From Phytobacter massiliensis JC163 (GTDB lineage Bacteria > Pseudomonadota > Gammaproteobacteria > Enterobacterales > Enterobacteriaceae): 64,000 bases of DNA. Numbering within the stretch: position 1 is the stretch's first letter; each line of letters begins with the position of its first letter. A program made the position numbers and the translations under genes. The notes beneath the pieces were generated by a model. It searched no databases. It saw only the letters and a program-made list of their open reading frames with translations, and was not told the origin of the DNA. This document shows positions 42,894 through 51,346 of the stretch, one piece after another. The stretch is from assembly GCF_000321045.1 (NCBI RefSeq), contig NZ_HE578948.1:103829-167828 (forward strand), given 5' to 3'.

Positions 42894-42985
42894 TTGGCTG
42901 CGATTGCGCACCCCAGTCACTTACTCATGTAAGCTCCTGGGGATTTGCAATCTTGCCGCCTTCCTGCGACACGAATTATTTAGGA
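42894..42985. repeat. Dispersed stem-loop repeat, copy 2 (dgoD-dgoT gap)
   Basis: TTGGCTGCG, then the inverted repeat CCCCAG-tca-CTTAC...GTAAG-ctc-CTGGGG (42911-42942) and GGATTTGCAATCTTGCCGCC, ending near ACGAATTATTTAGG. Related to 40991-41079. Its stem could separate dgoT expression from the upstream genes. Confidence 0.75.
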
Positions 42986-43078
42986 CATCCCTCTCTATAA
43001 AAAATTAAACACACCCTCTGTAAATTACAGGGCATGGTGAGCGGCCTCGCTATGCCCAAAATCTGGAGACAGATGACG

Positions 43079-44371
43079 ATGGATATTTCCGTTTCTGCTA
43101 CAAAAGTGGGTCGTCGGCGTTATCTCACGCTGGTGATGATCTTTATTACCGTGGTGATTTGTTACGTTGACCGCGCCAACCTGGCGGTGGCGTCGGCGCA
43201 TATTCAGGAAGAGTTCGGCATTACCAAAGCGGAGATGGGCTATGTCTTCTCGGCGTTTGCCTGGCTGTATACTTTGTGCCAGATCCCCGGCGGCTGGTTT
43301 CTTGACCGCGTGGGATCGCGCCTGACCTACTTCATCGCCATCTTTGGCTGGTCGGTAGCGACGCTATTCCAGGGCTTTGCCACCGGGTTAATGTCGCTGA
43401 TTGGCCTGCGCGCCATCACCGGCATCTTTGAAGCGCCTGCTTTCCCTACCAATAACCGCATGGTGACCAGCTGGTTCCCGGAACATGAACGCGCCTCTGC
43501 CGTGGGCTTCTATACCTCCGGGCAGTTTGTCGGCCTGGCGTTCCTGACCCCGCTGCTGATCTGGATTCAGGAGCTGCTGAGCTGGCACTGGGTGTTTATC
43601 GTCACCGGTGGTATCGGCATTATCTGGTCGCTGATCTGGTTTAAGGTTTACCAGCCGCCGCGCCTGACCAAAAGCGTCAGCCAGGCTGAACTGGACTACA
43701 TCCGCGACGGCGGCGGGCTGGTGGATGGCGATGCGCCGGTGAAAAAAGAGGCGCGTCAGCCGCTCACCAAAGCAGACTGGAAACTGGTCTTCCACCGTAA
43801 GCTTATCGGGGTCTATCTCGGCCAGTTCGCCGTCACCTCGACGCTGTGGTTCTTCCTGACCTGGTTCCCGAACTACCTGACCCAGGAGAAAGGCATCACC
43901 GCGCTCAAGGCTGGCTTTATGACCACCGTGCCGTTCCTTGCCGCCTTCTTTGGCGTGCTGCTGTCGGGCTGGCTGGCGGACAAGCTGGTGAAAAAAGGCT
44001 TCTCGCTGGGGATGGCGCGTAAAACGCCAATCATCTGCGGCCTGCTGATCTCTACCTGCATTATGGGCGCTAACTACACCAACGACCCGGTGTGGATTAT
44101 GGTGCTGATGGCAGTCGCTTTCTTTGGCAACGGCTTTGCTTCAATCACCTGGTCGCTGGTCTCATCGCTGGCGCCGATGCGCCTGATCGGCCTCACCGGC
44201 GGCGTGTTTAACTTTGTCGGCGGGCTGGGCGGTATCACCGTGCCGCTGGTGATTGGCTACCTGGCGCAGGACTACGGTTTCGGCCCGGCGCTGGTCTATA
44301 TCGCCGCCGTGGCGCTGATCGGGGCGCTCTCCTACATCCTGCTGGTGGGCGATGTAAAACGCGTCGGTTAA
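43079..44371 (+). CDS. dgoT: D-galactonate transporter DgoT
   Basis: 430 residues from the ATG at 43079, identical in length to E. coli DgoT; earlier in-frame starts add up to 15 residues, but GGAG at 43065-43068 best fits 43079. It is an ACS-type MFS proton symporter for D-galactonate: '[20 protein letters not shown]' in helix 1, '[20 protein letters not shown]' in helix 2 and '[13 protein letters not shown]' in helix 4. It ends by overlapping the convergent cbrA gene by four bases. Confidence 0.96.
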   Translation: MDISVSATKVGRRRYLTLVMIFITVVICYVDRANLAVASAHIQEEFGITKAEMGYVFSAFAWLYTLCQIPGGWFLDRVGSRLTYFIAIFGWSVATLFQGFATGLMSLIGLRAITGIFEAPAFPTNNRMVTSWFPEHERASAVGFYTSGQFVGLAFLTPLLIWIQELLSWHWVFIVTGGIGIIWSLIWFKVYQPPRLTKSVSQAELDYIRDGGGLVDGDAPVKKEARQPLTKADWKLVFHRKLIGVYLGQFAVTSTLWFFLTWFPNYLTQEKGITALKAGFMTTVPFLAAFFGVLLSGWLADKLVKKGFSLGMARKTPIICGLLISTCIMGANYTNDPVWIMVLMAVAFFGNGFASITWSLVSSLAPMRLIGLTGGVFNFVGGLGGITVPLVIGYLAQDYGFGPALVYIAAVALIGALSYILLVGDVKRVG

Positions 44372-45474
44372 AGGTTTACCAGCCCGTCAGCGATGGCGGG
44401 CTGCTCCTCATAAGTCAGCGGCACATGCGCGATGCCGCTTCGCATAATCCACTTTCTGCTCGACGCTGAGGTTAACGCCCGGCTTTTCAAAATCTTACCG
44501 TAAAGCTTAATGCGCAGTGACCGGGTGGCCTTGTGATAAGCGCGGTTGGCATCCTCTGCCTGCTGGCGAAAAACCTCACTGAGGATTTCCGCGCTGTCCA
44601 GCGCGTAGCTAATTCCCTCCAGCGAACTGGCGCTGATAAAGCCCGCTGCCTCGCCAATCAGAAACGCGTTCTCTTTGCCGCAGACGAAATCGGCCCAGCG
44701 CGACGGAAACAGCACCGTGCATTTTTCACTTTTCAGCGGCTCGCCAAAGCGGAAATGAAAGCGTTCCATCTTCTCTTTCAGCGCCGCAAACCGCGCCTGG
44801 CCGTCTTTCATCGGATAAGCGCCGCCAAAGATAAAATACCCGTCCTTACTGATGCTCCAGGAGTAGCAGTCCGTGACGTCGTTATCAAAAATGCAGGAGT
44901 AGAACGGGACGGGATGGCGTTCGGCGAACCACTGCTGAATAGCGACATATTTGCGAATCTGATGGTCTGGGTAGAGGTGGCGGCGCACCAGCGAGTTCGC
45001 GCCGTCCGCCCCCACCAGATAGCGTGCGGTCGCCTGCTGCTGCTGGCCGTCGGCGCGGAAGGTCAGGTGCCATTTATCGCCCTCGCGCCAGATCTTCTGG
45101 CACAGGCTGTCGTGATGGACCTGCACGTCGTCCGGGATCAACGACTTCATCCATAAATCGAAGGCGTGACGGTTAACGTTGATATAGCTGCGCTGGTAGT
45201 TGCGCGTCAGCGAGGCCGCCACGTCTACCGTTTTAACGCTGAAAATTTGCGGGTTGGCGATGACGCTCACCGGCAGGGTGATCCCGGCGCGAATAAAAGA
45301 GCGCTGGGCATCCGGGGCCAGCAGGCCGCCGCAGGGCTTGGTGAAACCGTCGCTGCCGCACTGACGCTTCTTATCCAGCGCCAGCACCCGCATGGTTCCG
45401 CTCAACTGCCGGGCCAGCGCCGAACCCGCTGGCCCCAGTCCGATAATCGCCACATCAAAATGTTCCTTCTTCAT
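44368..45474 (-). CDS. cbrA: FAD-dependent oxidoreductase CbrA
   Basis: 368 residues of the geranylgeranyl-reductase-like flavoprotein family. '[18 protein letters not shown]' binds the FAD dinucleotide, '[16 protein letters not shown]' is the DG motif and '[19 protein letters not shown]' is the GD-like motif. In E. coli, CbrA belongs to the CreBC regulon and contributes to colicin M tolerance. A CreB-type tag lies upstream (45514-45529), agreeing with that control. It is slightly longer than the 354 residues of E. coli. Confidence 0.93.
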   Translation of the reverse strand: MKKEHFDVAIIGLGPAGSALARQLSGTMRVLALDKKRQCGSDGFTKPCGGLLAPDAQRSFIRAGITLPVSVIANPQIFSVKTVDVAASLTRNYQRSYINVNRHAFDLWMKSLIPDDVQVHHDSLCQKIWREGDKWHLTFRADGQQQQATARYLVGADGANSLVRRHLYPDHQIRKYVAIQQWFAERHPVPFYSCIFDNDVTDCYSWSISKDGYFIFGGAYPMKDGQARFAALKEKMERFHFRFGEPLKSEKCTVLFPSRWADFVCGKENAFLIGEAAGFISASSLEGISYALDSAEILSEVFRQQAEDANRAYHKATRSLRIKLYGKILKSRALTSASSRKWIMRSGIAHVPLTYEEQPAIADGLVNL

Positions 45475-45513
45475 CTCCCCCGTAACCTGTTCCCGCTACT
45501 GTAGAAAACGAAA

Positions 45514-45529
45514 ATGAAGTGGCGGTGAA
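45514..45529 (-). promoter_or_regulatory. CreB-type tag upstream of cbrA
   Basis: On the minus strand TTCAC-CGCCAC-TTCAT, one base from the Cre-tag consensus TTCAC-N6-TTCAC, about 40-55 bases before the cbrA start. It suggests CreBC control as in E. coli. Confidence 0.65.
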
Positions 45530-45597
45530 GTTTTACTGCCGCCGCTGGCAAAATATGCTGTACTACTTTGCTTTCTCGCTAACGTCTGGAAAAGAAC

Positions 45598-46824
45598 ATG
45601 AAACAGGTCACTTTTGCCCCCCGCAATCATCAACTTACCAATACCAACACCTGGACGGCCGATAGCCAGTGGCTGGCGTTTGATGTGCGCCCTTCCGGCG
45701 CGTCGTTTACCGGTGAAACCATCGAGCGGGTGAATGTCGAAACGGGTGAGGTGGAGATCATTTACCGGGCGGAAAACGGCGCGCATGTCGGCGTGGTGAC
45801 GGTTCACCCGGGCGAAGATAAATACGTGTTCATTCACGGGCCGCAGCACCCGGATGCCAGCTGGCAGTACGATTTTCACCACCGCCAGGGCGTGGTGGCA
45901 CAAAACGGACAGGCGGCGAACCTGGACGCGATGGATATCACCGCCCCCTTTACGCCGGGCGCGCTGCGCGGCGGCAGTCATGTGCACGTGTATAGCCCCA
46001 ACGGCGAGAACATCAGCTTTACCTATAACGACCATGTGATGCATGAGTTCGACCCGGCGCAGGATCTGCGCAACGTCGGCGTGGCGGTGCCGTTCGGCCC
46101 GGTCGCGCCCCGTGGCGATCATCCGCGCGAGTACGCCGGGAGCCACTGGTGCGTACTGGTCAGCCGCACCACCGCCGCCCCTGTGCCCGGCAGCGATGAG
46201 ATCAACCGCGCCTATGAAGAGGGCTGGGTAGGTAATGACAGGCTGGCTTTTATCGGCGATACCCTCTCTGAACGCGGTGAAAAGGTGCCGGAGCTGTTTA
46301 TTGTGGCCCTGCCGCGCGACGAAGCGGGCTGGAAGCAGCCGGGCAGCGCGCCGCTACAGGGGACAGCAACGTCCCTGCCCGCACCGCCTGCCGGGGTGGC
46401 GCAGCAGCGCCTGACCTTTACCCATCACCGGGCGTACCCGGGGCTGGTGAATGCGCCGCGCCACTGGGTGCGCTGTAACCCACAGGCAACGCAGATAGCT
46501 TTTCTGATGCGTGACGAAGCGGGTGTGGCGCAGCTCTGGCTCATCTCGCCGCAGGGGGGCGAGCCGCGCCAGCTGACCCGGAGCGAGACGGGTATTCAGT
46601 CGGCGTTTAACTGGCATCCTTCCGGCAAGTGGCTGGGCTGCGTGGTTGATGACCGTATCGCCCTGTGCGATGCCGCCAGCGGCGAGGTCACGTTGCTGAC
46701 ACGCGGCCACGGCAATCCACCCTCCGCAGACGCAGTGGTGTTCTCACCCGACGGCACGCGCGTCGCCTGGATGGAGGAGGTAGAGGGTTTCCGTCAACTC
46801 TTCGTAACGGAAACCGGCGTCTGA
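45598..46824 (+). CDS. yidR: DUF3748 protein YidR
   Basis: 408 residues matching E. coli YidR. It has WD40/TolB-like beta-propeller repeats such as 'DSQWLAFDVRP', 'WHPSGKWLGCVVDDRIALCD' and 'VFSPDGTRVAWMEE'. No signal peptide is seen. The function is unknown; the fold suggests binding of a protein or carbohydrate. It is divergent from cbrA and convergent with yidQ, which begins one base after its stop. Confidence 0.92.
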   Translation: MKQVTFAPRNHQLTNTNTWTADSQWLAFDVRPSGASFTGETIERVNVETGEVEIIYRAENGAHVGVVTVHPGEDKYVFIHGPQHPDASWQYDFHHRQGVVAQNGQAANLDAMDITAPFTPGALRGGSHVHVYSPNGENISFTYNDHVMHEFDPAQDLRNVGVAVPFGPVAPRGDHPREYAGSHWCVLVSRTTAAPVPGSDEINRAYEEGWVGNDRLAFIGDTLSERGEKVPELFIVALPRDEAGWKQPGSAPLQGTATSLPAPPAGVAQQRLTFTHHRAYPGLVNAPRHWVRCNPQATQIAFLMRDEAGVAQLWLISPQGGEPRQLTRSETGIQSAFNWHPSGKWLGCVVDDRIALCDAASGEVTLLTRGHGNPPSADAVVFSPDGTRVAWMEEVEGFRQLFVTETGV

Positions 46825-46825
46825 A

Positions 46826-47155
46826 TTAGCGTACGGGCATGGGGGCGGGCGGGATCACGCTGTTCGTCGCCAGGCTATCCCGCTCGCTTTTTTCCACGCG
46901 GGACTTCACCGACTTGTCGGTGCGGAAGATATCCCACGGCAACAGTAGCGTATCCATGATCGCGGTGAAGGGCATATCCAGCACCACCAGCGATTTCAGA
47001 CCGATGCCGGTGTTGTCATTGGCCAGCATAGTGGAACTGGCCTTAGTGCCCGGGTAAACGCCTTCTTTACCCCCTGTATGCGACATCACGCTGGAGCAGC
47101 CGCTGAGTAGTACCATCCCGCTGAGTAACGCTGAAACCAAAATATTTTTCATCAT
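46826..47155 (-). CDS. yidQ: YceK/YidQ-family lipoprotein
   Basis: 109 residues. Signal 'MKNILVSALLSGMVLLSGC' ends in a lipobox with Cys 20. The mature part holds 'VYPGTKASSTMLAN' and 'VLDMPFTAIMDTLLLPWDI', the DUF1375 signature of YceK and YidQ. It is an envelope lipoprotein of unknown function and in E. coli also lies next to ibpA. Confidence 0.92.
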   Translation of the reverse strand: MMKNILVSALLSGMVLLSGCSSVMSHTGGKEGVYPGTKASSTMLANDNTGIGLKSLVVLDMPFTAIMDTLLLPWDIFRTDKSVKSRVEKSERDSLATNSVIPPAPMPVR

Positions 47156-47329
47156 GAGTTAATCATAGTTATGGGCGATGTGAAGGCTGCTGGCGTTATA
47201 ACGGCTCAGGGCCGAAAAAAACAGACTCCATGCTCCGCTCTGTGGCGGCATTCGCACTTTGGCGTTTTGTGCTGTGATCCCAGTCTAAGCAATGCGCGCG
47301 AAACTGCAAAAAAAAGTCAGACAAACACC

Positions 47330-47356
47330 CTTGAAAAGTGTTTCACCACCCCTACT
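47330..47356 (+). promoter_or_regulatory. Sigma-32 promoter of ibpA
   Basis: CTTGAAAA (47330-47337) and CCCCTACT (47349-47356) with 12 bases between TTGAAA and CCCC fit the heat-shock sigma factor consensus (CTTGAAA, CCCCATNT). A leader of about 95 bases to the ibpA start follows. Confidence 0.8.
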
Positions 47357-47433
47357 TTAAGAGTGTAGCCGGGAAACACGCCGGAAGGGTGTTGGGCTAC
47401 AGCGGCCTGTCCATTGTGGAAGGCAACGACAAT

Positions 47434-47458
47434 CTCGCTGATTTCAGGAGCTTTTTTT
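47434..47458 (+). promoter_or_regulatory. ROSE-type RNA thermometer of ibpA
   Basis: CTC-G-CTG (47434-47440) pairs with CAGGAG (47445-47450), which contains the ribosome-binding site, leaving one bulged G (47437). That bulged G opposite the Shine-Dalgarno is the hallmark of ROSE elements, which open on heating to allow translation. Confidence 0.85.
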
Positions 47459-47872
47459 ATGCGTAACTTCGATCTTTCCCCGCTTTATCGTTCCGCTATT
47501 GGTTTCGACCGCCTGTTCAACCTGCTGGAAAACAATCAAAGCCAGAGTAATGGCGGCTACCCTCCGTACAACGTTGAACTGGTTGATGAAAACCATTATC
47601 GCATCGCGATTGCGGTCGCCGGTTTTGCTGAAAGCGAACTGGATATTACCGCGCAGGATAACCTGCTGATCGTGAAAGGCGCCCACGCGACGGAACAGAA
47701 AGAGCGTTCCTACCTTTACCAGGGCATCGCCGAACGTAACTTCGAGCGCAAATTCCAGCTCGCCGAGAACATCTTCGTGAAAGGGGCGAATCTGGTAAAT
47801 GGCCTGCTGTATATCGAACTCGAACGCGTGATTCCGGAAGCGAAAAAACCGCGCCGCATCGAAATCAACTAA
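47459..47872 (+). CDS. ibpA: Small heat-shock protein IbpA
   Basis: 137 residues, the same as in E. coli. The N-terminal '[20 protein letters not shown]' and alpha-crystallin core (about 35-122) with '[17 protein letters not shown]' and '[11 protein letters not shown]' are typical; the C-terminal 'RRIEIN' holds the IEI anchor motif. IbpA binds denatured proteins with IbpB and hands them to DnaK and ClpB; it also represses translation of its own type of mRNA. The ATG at 47459 is chosen since the ROSE stem lies immediately upstream; 15 more codons are open. Confidence 0.97.
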   Translation: MRNFDLSPLYRSAIGFDRLFNLLENNQSQSNGGYPPYNVELVDENHYRIAIAVAGFAESELDITAQDNLLIVKGAHATEQKERSYLYQGIAERNFERKFQLAENIFVKGANLVNGLLYIELERVIPEAKKPRRIEIN

Positions 47873-48011
47873 TTGCGTCGGGCCGCACAGCGCGGCCTGT
47901 TAAACCCATGCTTGCCGTCAGGGAGCATATGCGAATCTGCGGATTTGCAGGCACTTTATACCCTAAACAATTCGCGTTGCGAGCTTCGCAGCGTGAAGTG
48001 TGACGGGGATA

Positions 48012-48034
48012 CTCGCTTCTCAGAAGGAGACATT
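48012..48034 (+). promoter_or_regulatory. ROSE-type RNA thermometer of ibpB
   Basis: CTC-G-CTTC (48012-48019) pairs with GAAGGAG (48023-48029) across the loop TCA, again with a single bulged G (48015) opposite the ribosome-binding site. It gives ibpB its own thermal control inside the operon. Confidence 0.8.
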
Positions 48035-48463
48035 ATGCGTAACTACGACTTATCCCCGCTGCTGCGTCAGTGGATCGGCTTTGACAAACTGGCTAATGCC
48101 CTGCAAAGCACCAGCGAAAACCAGACCTTCCCGCCCTATAACATTGAAAAGAGCGACGATAACCACTATCGCATTACCCTTGCGCTGGCCGGTTTTAGTC
48201 AGCAGGAGCTGGATATTCAGCTGGAAGGCACCCGGTTGATGATTAAAGGCAACCCGGAAAAACCCGCCAGCGAGCCGAAATGGCTGCATCAGGGGCTGGT
48301 GATCCAACCCTTCACCCTGAGCTTCACGCTGGCTGAGCATATGGAAGTCTCCGGCGCGACCTTCGCCAACGGGCTTCTGCATATCGATATTGTCCGCAAC
48401 GTGCCGGAAGCCATCGCGCCGCAGCGTATCGCCATTAGCGAACGCCCCGCGCTGAATAGCTAA
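48035..48463 (+). CDS. ibpB: Small heat-shock protein IbpB
   Basis: 142 residues as in E. coli. It starts '[20 protein letters not shown]' and has the alpha-crystallin core with '[20 protein letters not shown]' and '[10 protein letters not shown]', and the C-terminal 'QRIAI' (I-x-I type). It forms mixed assemblies with IbpA at protein aggregates. It is separated from ibpA by 162 bases that hold its thermometer, and is followed by a terminator at 48517-48543. The open frame extends 54 codons upstream, but those residues are not IbpB-like. Confidence 0.97.
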   Translation: MRNYDLSPLLRQWIGFDKLANALQSTSENQTFPPYNIEKSDDNHYRITLALAGFSQQELDIQLEGTRLMIKGNPEKPASEPKWLHQGLVIQPFTLSFTLAEHMEVSGATFANGLLHIDIVRNVPEAIAPQRIAISERPALNS

Positions 48464-48473
48464 CGTCGGCATC

Positions 48474-48505
48474 CCCGGATGCGGCGACCCGCCTTATCCG
48501 TGCCG
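48474..48505. repeat. REP-type palindrome
   Basis: CCCCGGATGCGGC faces GCCTTATCCG between ibpB and its terminator. Confidence 0.6.
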
Positions 48506-48516
48506 TTCAGCAACGT

Positions 48517-48543
48517 AAAGCCCCGCCTTGTCGGGGCTTTTTT
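48517..48543 (+). terminator. Terminator of ibpAB
   Basis: AAAGCCCCG (48517-48525) pairs with CGGGGCTTT (48532-48540), followed by TTT; a strong rho-independent terminator. Confidence 0.9.
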
Positions 48544-48621
48544 GTGCGCCATCGCCCATACAACCCGCTGCCGCTCTGCCAGAATCCTTGATAACTGTCT
48601 GGGCATTCACAGGGAGCGGTC

Positions 48622-50283
48622 ATGAGTGATATCGCGTTAACCGTCAGCATACTGGCCCTTGTCGCGGTGGTCGGTTTGTGGATAGGCAATGTGAAGATAC
48701 GCGGCGTGGGGTTTGGCATTGGCGGCGTGCTGTTTGGCGGCATTATTGTCGGCCACTTTGTCGACCAGGCGGGCATGGCGCTCAGCAGCCCGATGCTGCA
48801 CGTGATGCAGGAGTTTGGCCTGATCCTCTTTGTTTATACCATCGGCATTCAGGTCGGGCCGGGGTTCTTTGCCTCCCTGCGGGTCTCCGGGTTACGCCTC
48901 AATCTGTTTGCCATTTTGATTGTGATTCTGGGCGGCGCGGTCGCCGCGCTGCTGCATAAACTTTTCGACATCCCGCTGCCGGTGATCCTTGGCATCTTCT
49001 CAGGCGCGGTCACCAACACGCCCGCGCTGGGGGCAGGGCAACAGATCCTCCTCGACCTGGGCACCCCGCCCAGCGTGCTCGATCAGATGGGGATGAGCTA
49101 CGCCATGGCCTACCCGTTTGGCATCTGCGGTATTCTGCTTACCATGTGGCTGATCCGCCTGGCTTTTCGCATCAATGTCGACCAGGAGGCGCAGCAGCAT
49201 GAGGCGGGGGTGAGCGCGGGCAATTCGCTTATCCGCACCATGAATATCCGCGTGGAAAACCCCAACCTTAACAATATGGCCATTCAGGATGTGCCCCTGC
49301 TCAATAGCGACAAAATTATCTGTTCGCGCCTGAAACGCGACGAGCGGCTGATGGTGCCTTCTCCCACCACTCTTATTCAGCCCGGCGACCTGCTCCACCT
49401 CGTTGGCCTGCCTAAAGATCTGCATGACGCCCAGCTGATGATTGGCCAGGAGGTAGAGGCCTCGCTCTCTACCCGCGGCACCGATCTGCGCGTTGAGCGC
49501 GTGGTGGTGACCAACGAGAGAGTTCTCGGCAAGAAAATCCGCGATCTGGAGTATAAAGAGCGCTATGACGTGGTGATCTCCCGACTAAACCGCGCCGGGG
49601 TTGAACTGGTCGCCAGCAGCGACGCCAGCCTGCAGTTTGGCGATATCCTCAACCTCGTCGGTCGCCCGGCCTCCATTGATGCGGTAGCGGCAGAGGTGGG
49701 TAACGCGCAGCACAAACTCCAGCAGGTACAGATGCTGCCGGTCTTTATCGGTATCGGGCTTGGGGTGCTGCTCGGCTCCGTTCCGCTGTTTATTCCAGGC
49801 TTTCCGGTGGCACTCAAGCTGGGGCTGGCAGGCGGACCGCTGATTATGGCGCTGATCCTCGGGCGTATCGGCAGCATTGGCAAGCTCTACTGGTTTATGC
49901 CGCCGAGCGCCAACCTGGCGCTGCGCGAACTGGGCATTGTGCTGTTTCTGGCGGTGGTCGGCCTTAAATCGGGCGGCGATTTTATTGCTACCCTGACCGA
50001 GGGCGACGGCGTGAAATGGATGTGCTACGGCATCTTTATTACAGCGGTTCCGCTGCTGACAGTGGGAATTCTGGCGCGGCTGCTGGCGAAGATGAACTAC
50101 CTGACGCTGTGCGGGATGCTGGCAGGCTCAATGACCGACCCGCCAGCGCTGGCGTTTGCCAACGGGCTGCACGCCACCAGCGGCGCGGCGGCGCTCTCTT
50201 ATGCCACGGTCTACCCGCTGGTGATGTTCCTGCGCATCATCACCCCGCAACTGCTGGCGGTGCTGTTCTGGGGAATAGGCTAG
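48622..50283 (+). CDS. yidE: AspT/YidE-family putative transporter
   Basis: 553 residues, the length of E. coli YidE. Two membrane halves of five to six helices (about 1-165 and 375-553) flank a cytoplasmic part with two RCK_C (TrkA-C) domains at about 190-276 and 279-361. Repeated motifs '[18 protein letters not shown]' and '[19 protein letters not shown]' are the AspT transporter signatures. Function is unknown; a substrate/product antiporter or channel is likely. It ends two bases before the convergent yidL. Confidence 0.94.
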   Translation: MSDIALTVSILALVAVVGLWIGNVKIRGVGFGIGGVLFGGIIVGHFVDQAGMALSSPMLHVMQEFGLILFVYTIGIQVGPGFFASLRVSGLRLNLFAILIVILGGAVAALLHKLFDIPLPVILGIFSGAVTNTPALGAGQQILLDLGTPPSVLDQMGMSYAMAYPFGICGILLTMWLIRLAFRINVDQEAQQHEAGVSAGNSLIRTMNIRVENPNLNNMAIQDVPLLNSDKIICSRLKRDERLMVPSPTTLIQPGDLLHLVGLPKDLHDAQLMIGQEVEASLSTRGTDLRVERVVVTNERVLGKKIRDLEYKERYDVVISRLNRAGVELVASSDASLQFGDILNLVGRPASIDAVAAEVGNAQHKLQQVQMLPVFIGIGLGVLLGSVPLFIPGFPVALKLGLAGGPLIMALILGRIGSIGKLYWFMPPSANLALRELGIVLFLAVVGLKSGGDFIATLTEGDGVKWMCYGIFITAVPLLTVGILARLLAKMNYLTLCGMLAGSMTDPPALAFANGLHATSGAAALSYATVYPLVMFLRIITPQLLAVLFWGIG

Positions 50284-50285
50284 TC

Positions 50286-51179
50286 TCATGCGCTTTCGGG
50301 GCCGGTAGCGTGCTGCCGGTCCGCATGCTTGAGAACGGCGGAGGGGGCATAGCCGAACTTGTGCTTGAACGCCTTACTAAAGTGAAAGCTGTCAAAGAAG
50401 TTGAGGGTGTCCGCCACCTGTCCCACCGTGTTCCCCTCCTGTTTAAGCAGCGAGAGCGCCAGCTCCAGCCGGGCATCCAGCACGTACTCTTTGGGCGTTT
50501 TGCCGGTGTAGCGCATAAACAGGCGGCGCAGCCAGGCCTCGCTGCAGGGAATGGCGGCGGCCATTTCCGCTACGCTCCAGCGCCGTTGCAGGCTGGCGTG
50601 CAGGGCGGCAATTAATTTTTCAATCTGTTGTCTTTGCGGGTCCTTTTTACCTTCGCTGTAAATCAGACAAATCCATTGATATATAATTTTTGTCAGAAAT
50701 GCCACCGCAAGGTTATTTTTCATCGGCTCCGGCGCGGTAATTAATTCGGCGACCTGCATCAGTTCCTGATTATATATTTCACCATTATAAATAAGGCTTT
50801 GCTGTCTGATGGGAATATCCATGACGCTGGTCGGGGTGAACTCCATCCAGTATTGTTCCCAGACTAAACCTTCACAATGATATGACTGTATATCCGTGGG
50901 TTTTAAAAAGATAATACAGTTGCCATTCAGCGTAATTTGTTCGCCATCTTTCAATAAAACCTTGCCACAGCCCTGTACGGTATAGACGGCGACCCATGAG
51001 TTGGCGATCAGCGGCTTCTTTTTATCGCGCGGCCAGATCACCCGGTAGTGTTCATCGGCGTAGGTATGCCATAGCGAAATCAATGAAATTCCGCTGGAGA
51101 TCACATTTTCGTTAATCAACAGGGGAATATTGTATGTAGTTTCGTTTTTTACATGCGAACTTTGCAAATTTCCATTCAT
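50286..51179 (-). CDS. yidL: AraC-family regulator YidL
   Basis: 297 residues from the ATG at 51179, matching the start of E. coli YidL ('MNGNLQSSHVKNET'); a GTG ten codons upstream is less likely. The N-terminal cupin sensor domain contains 'VAVYTVQGCGKVLLKDGEQI'. Two helix-turn-helix motifs end the protein ('WSVAEMAAAIPCSEAWLRRLF', split, and 'QVADTLNFFDSFHFSKAFKH'). It is divergent from yidK and yidJ and is the probable activator of the sulfatase/transporter pair. Confidence 0.93.
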   Translation of the reverse strand: MNGNLQSSHVKNETTYNIPLLINENVISSGISLISLWHTYADEHYRVIWPRDKKKPLIANSWVAVYTVQGCGKVLLKDGEQITLNGNCIIFLKPTDIQSYHCEGLVWEQYWMEFTPTSVMDIPIRQQSLIYNGEIYNQELMQVAELITAPEPMKNNLAVAFLTKIIYQWICLIYSEGKKDPQRQQIEKLIAALHASLQRRWSVAEMAAAIPCSEAWLRRLFMRYTGKTPKEYVLDARLELALSLLKQEGNTVGQVADTLNFFDSFHFSKAFKHKFGYAPSAVLKHADRQHATGPESA

Positions 51180-51346
51180 TTTAATTTCCCGCCGGAGAAT
51201 GATGCTCACAACCTGAACTTAACAGATAACAATCCGTTCAGGGATATCTCATTTATATTTTAAGAAATCTGACTGCCTGACCCGGCATGCTTTTCCTCGC
51301 TCTGTACCTCTTGCCGCCGGGACATAATGACTAAAAGGGCTATGAG

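Noticed and set aside
47171-47368. 65-codon frame in the ibpA upstream region
   Set aside because: It covers the heat-shock promoter and has no family resemblance or good ribosome-binding site.
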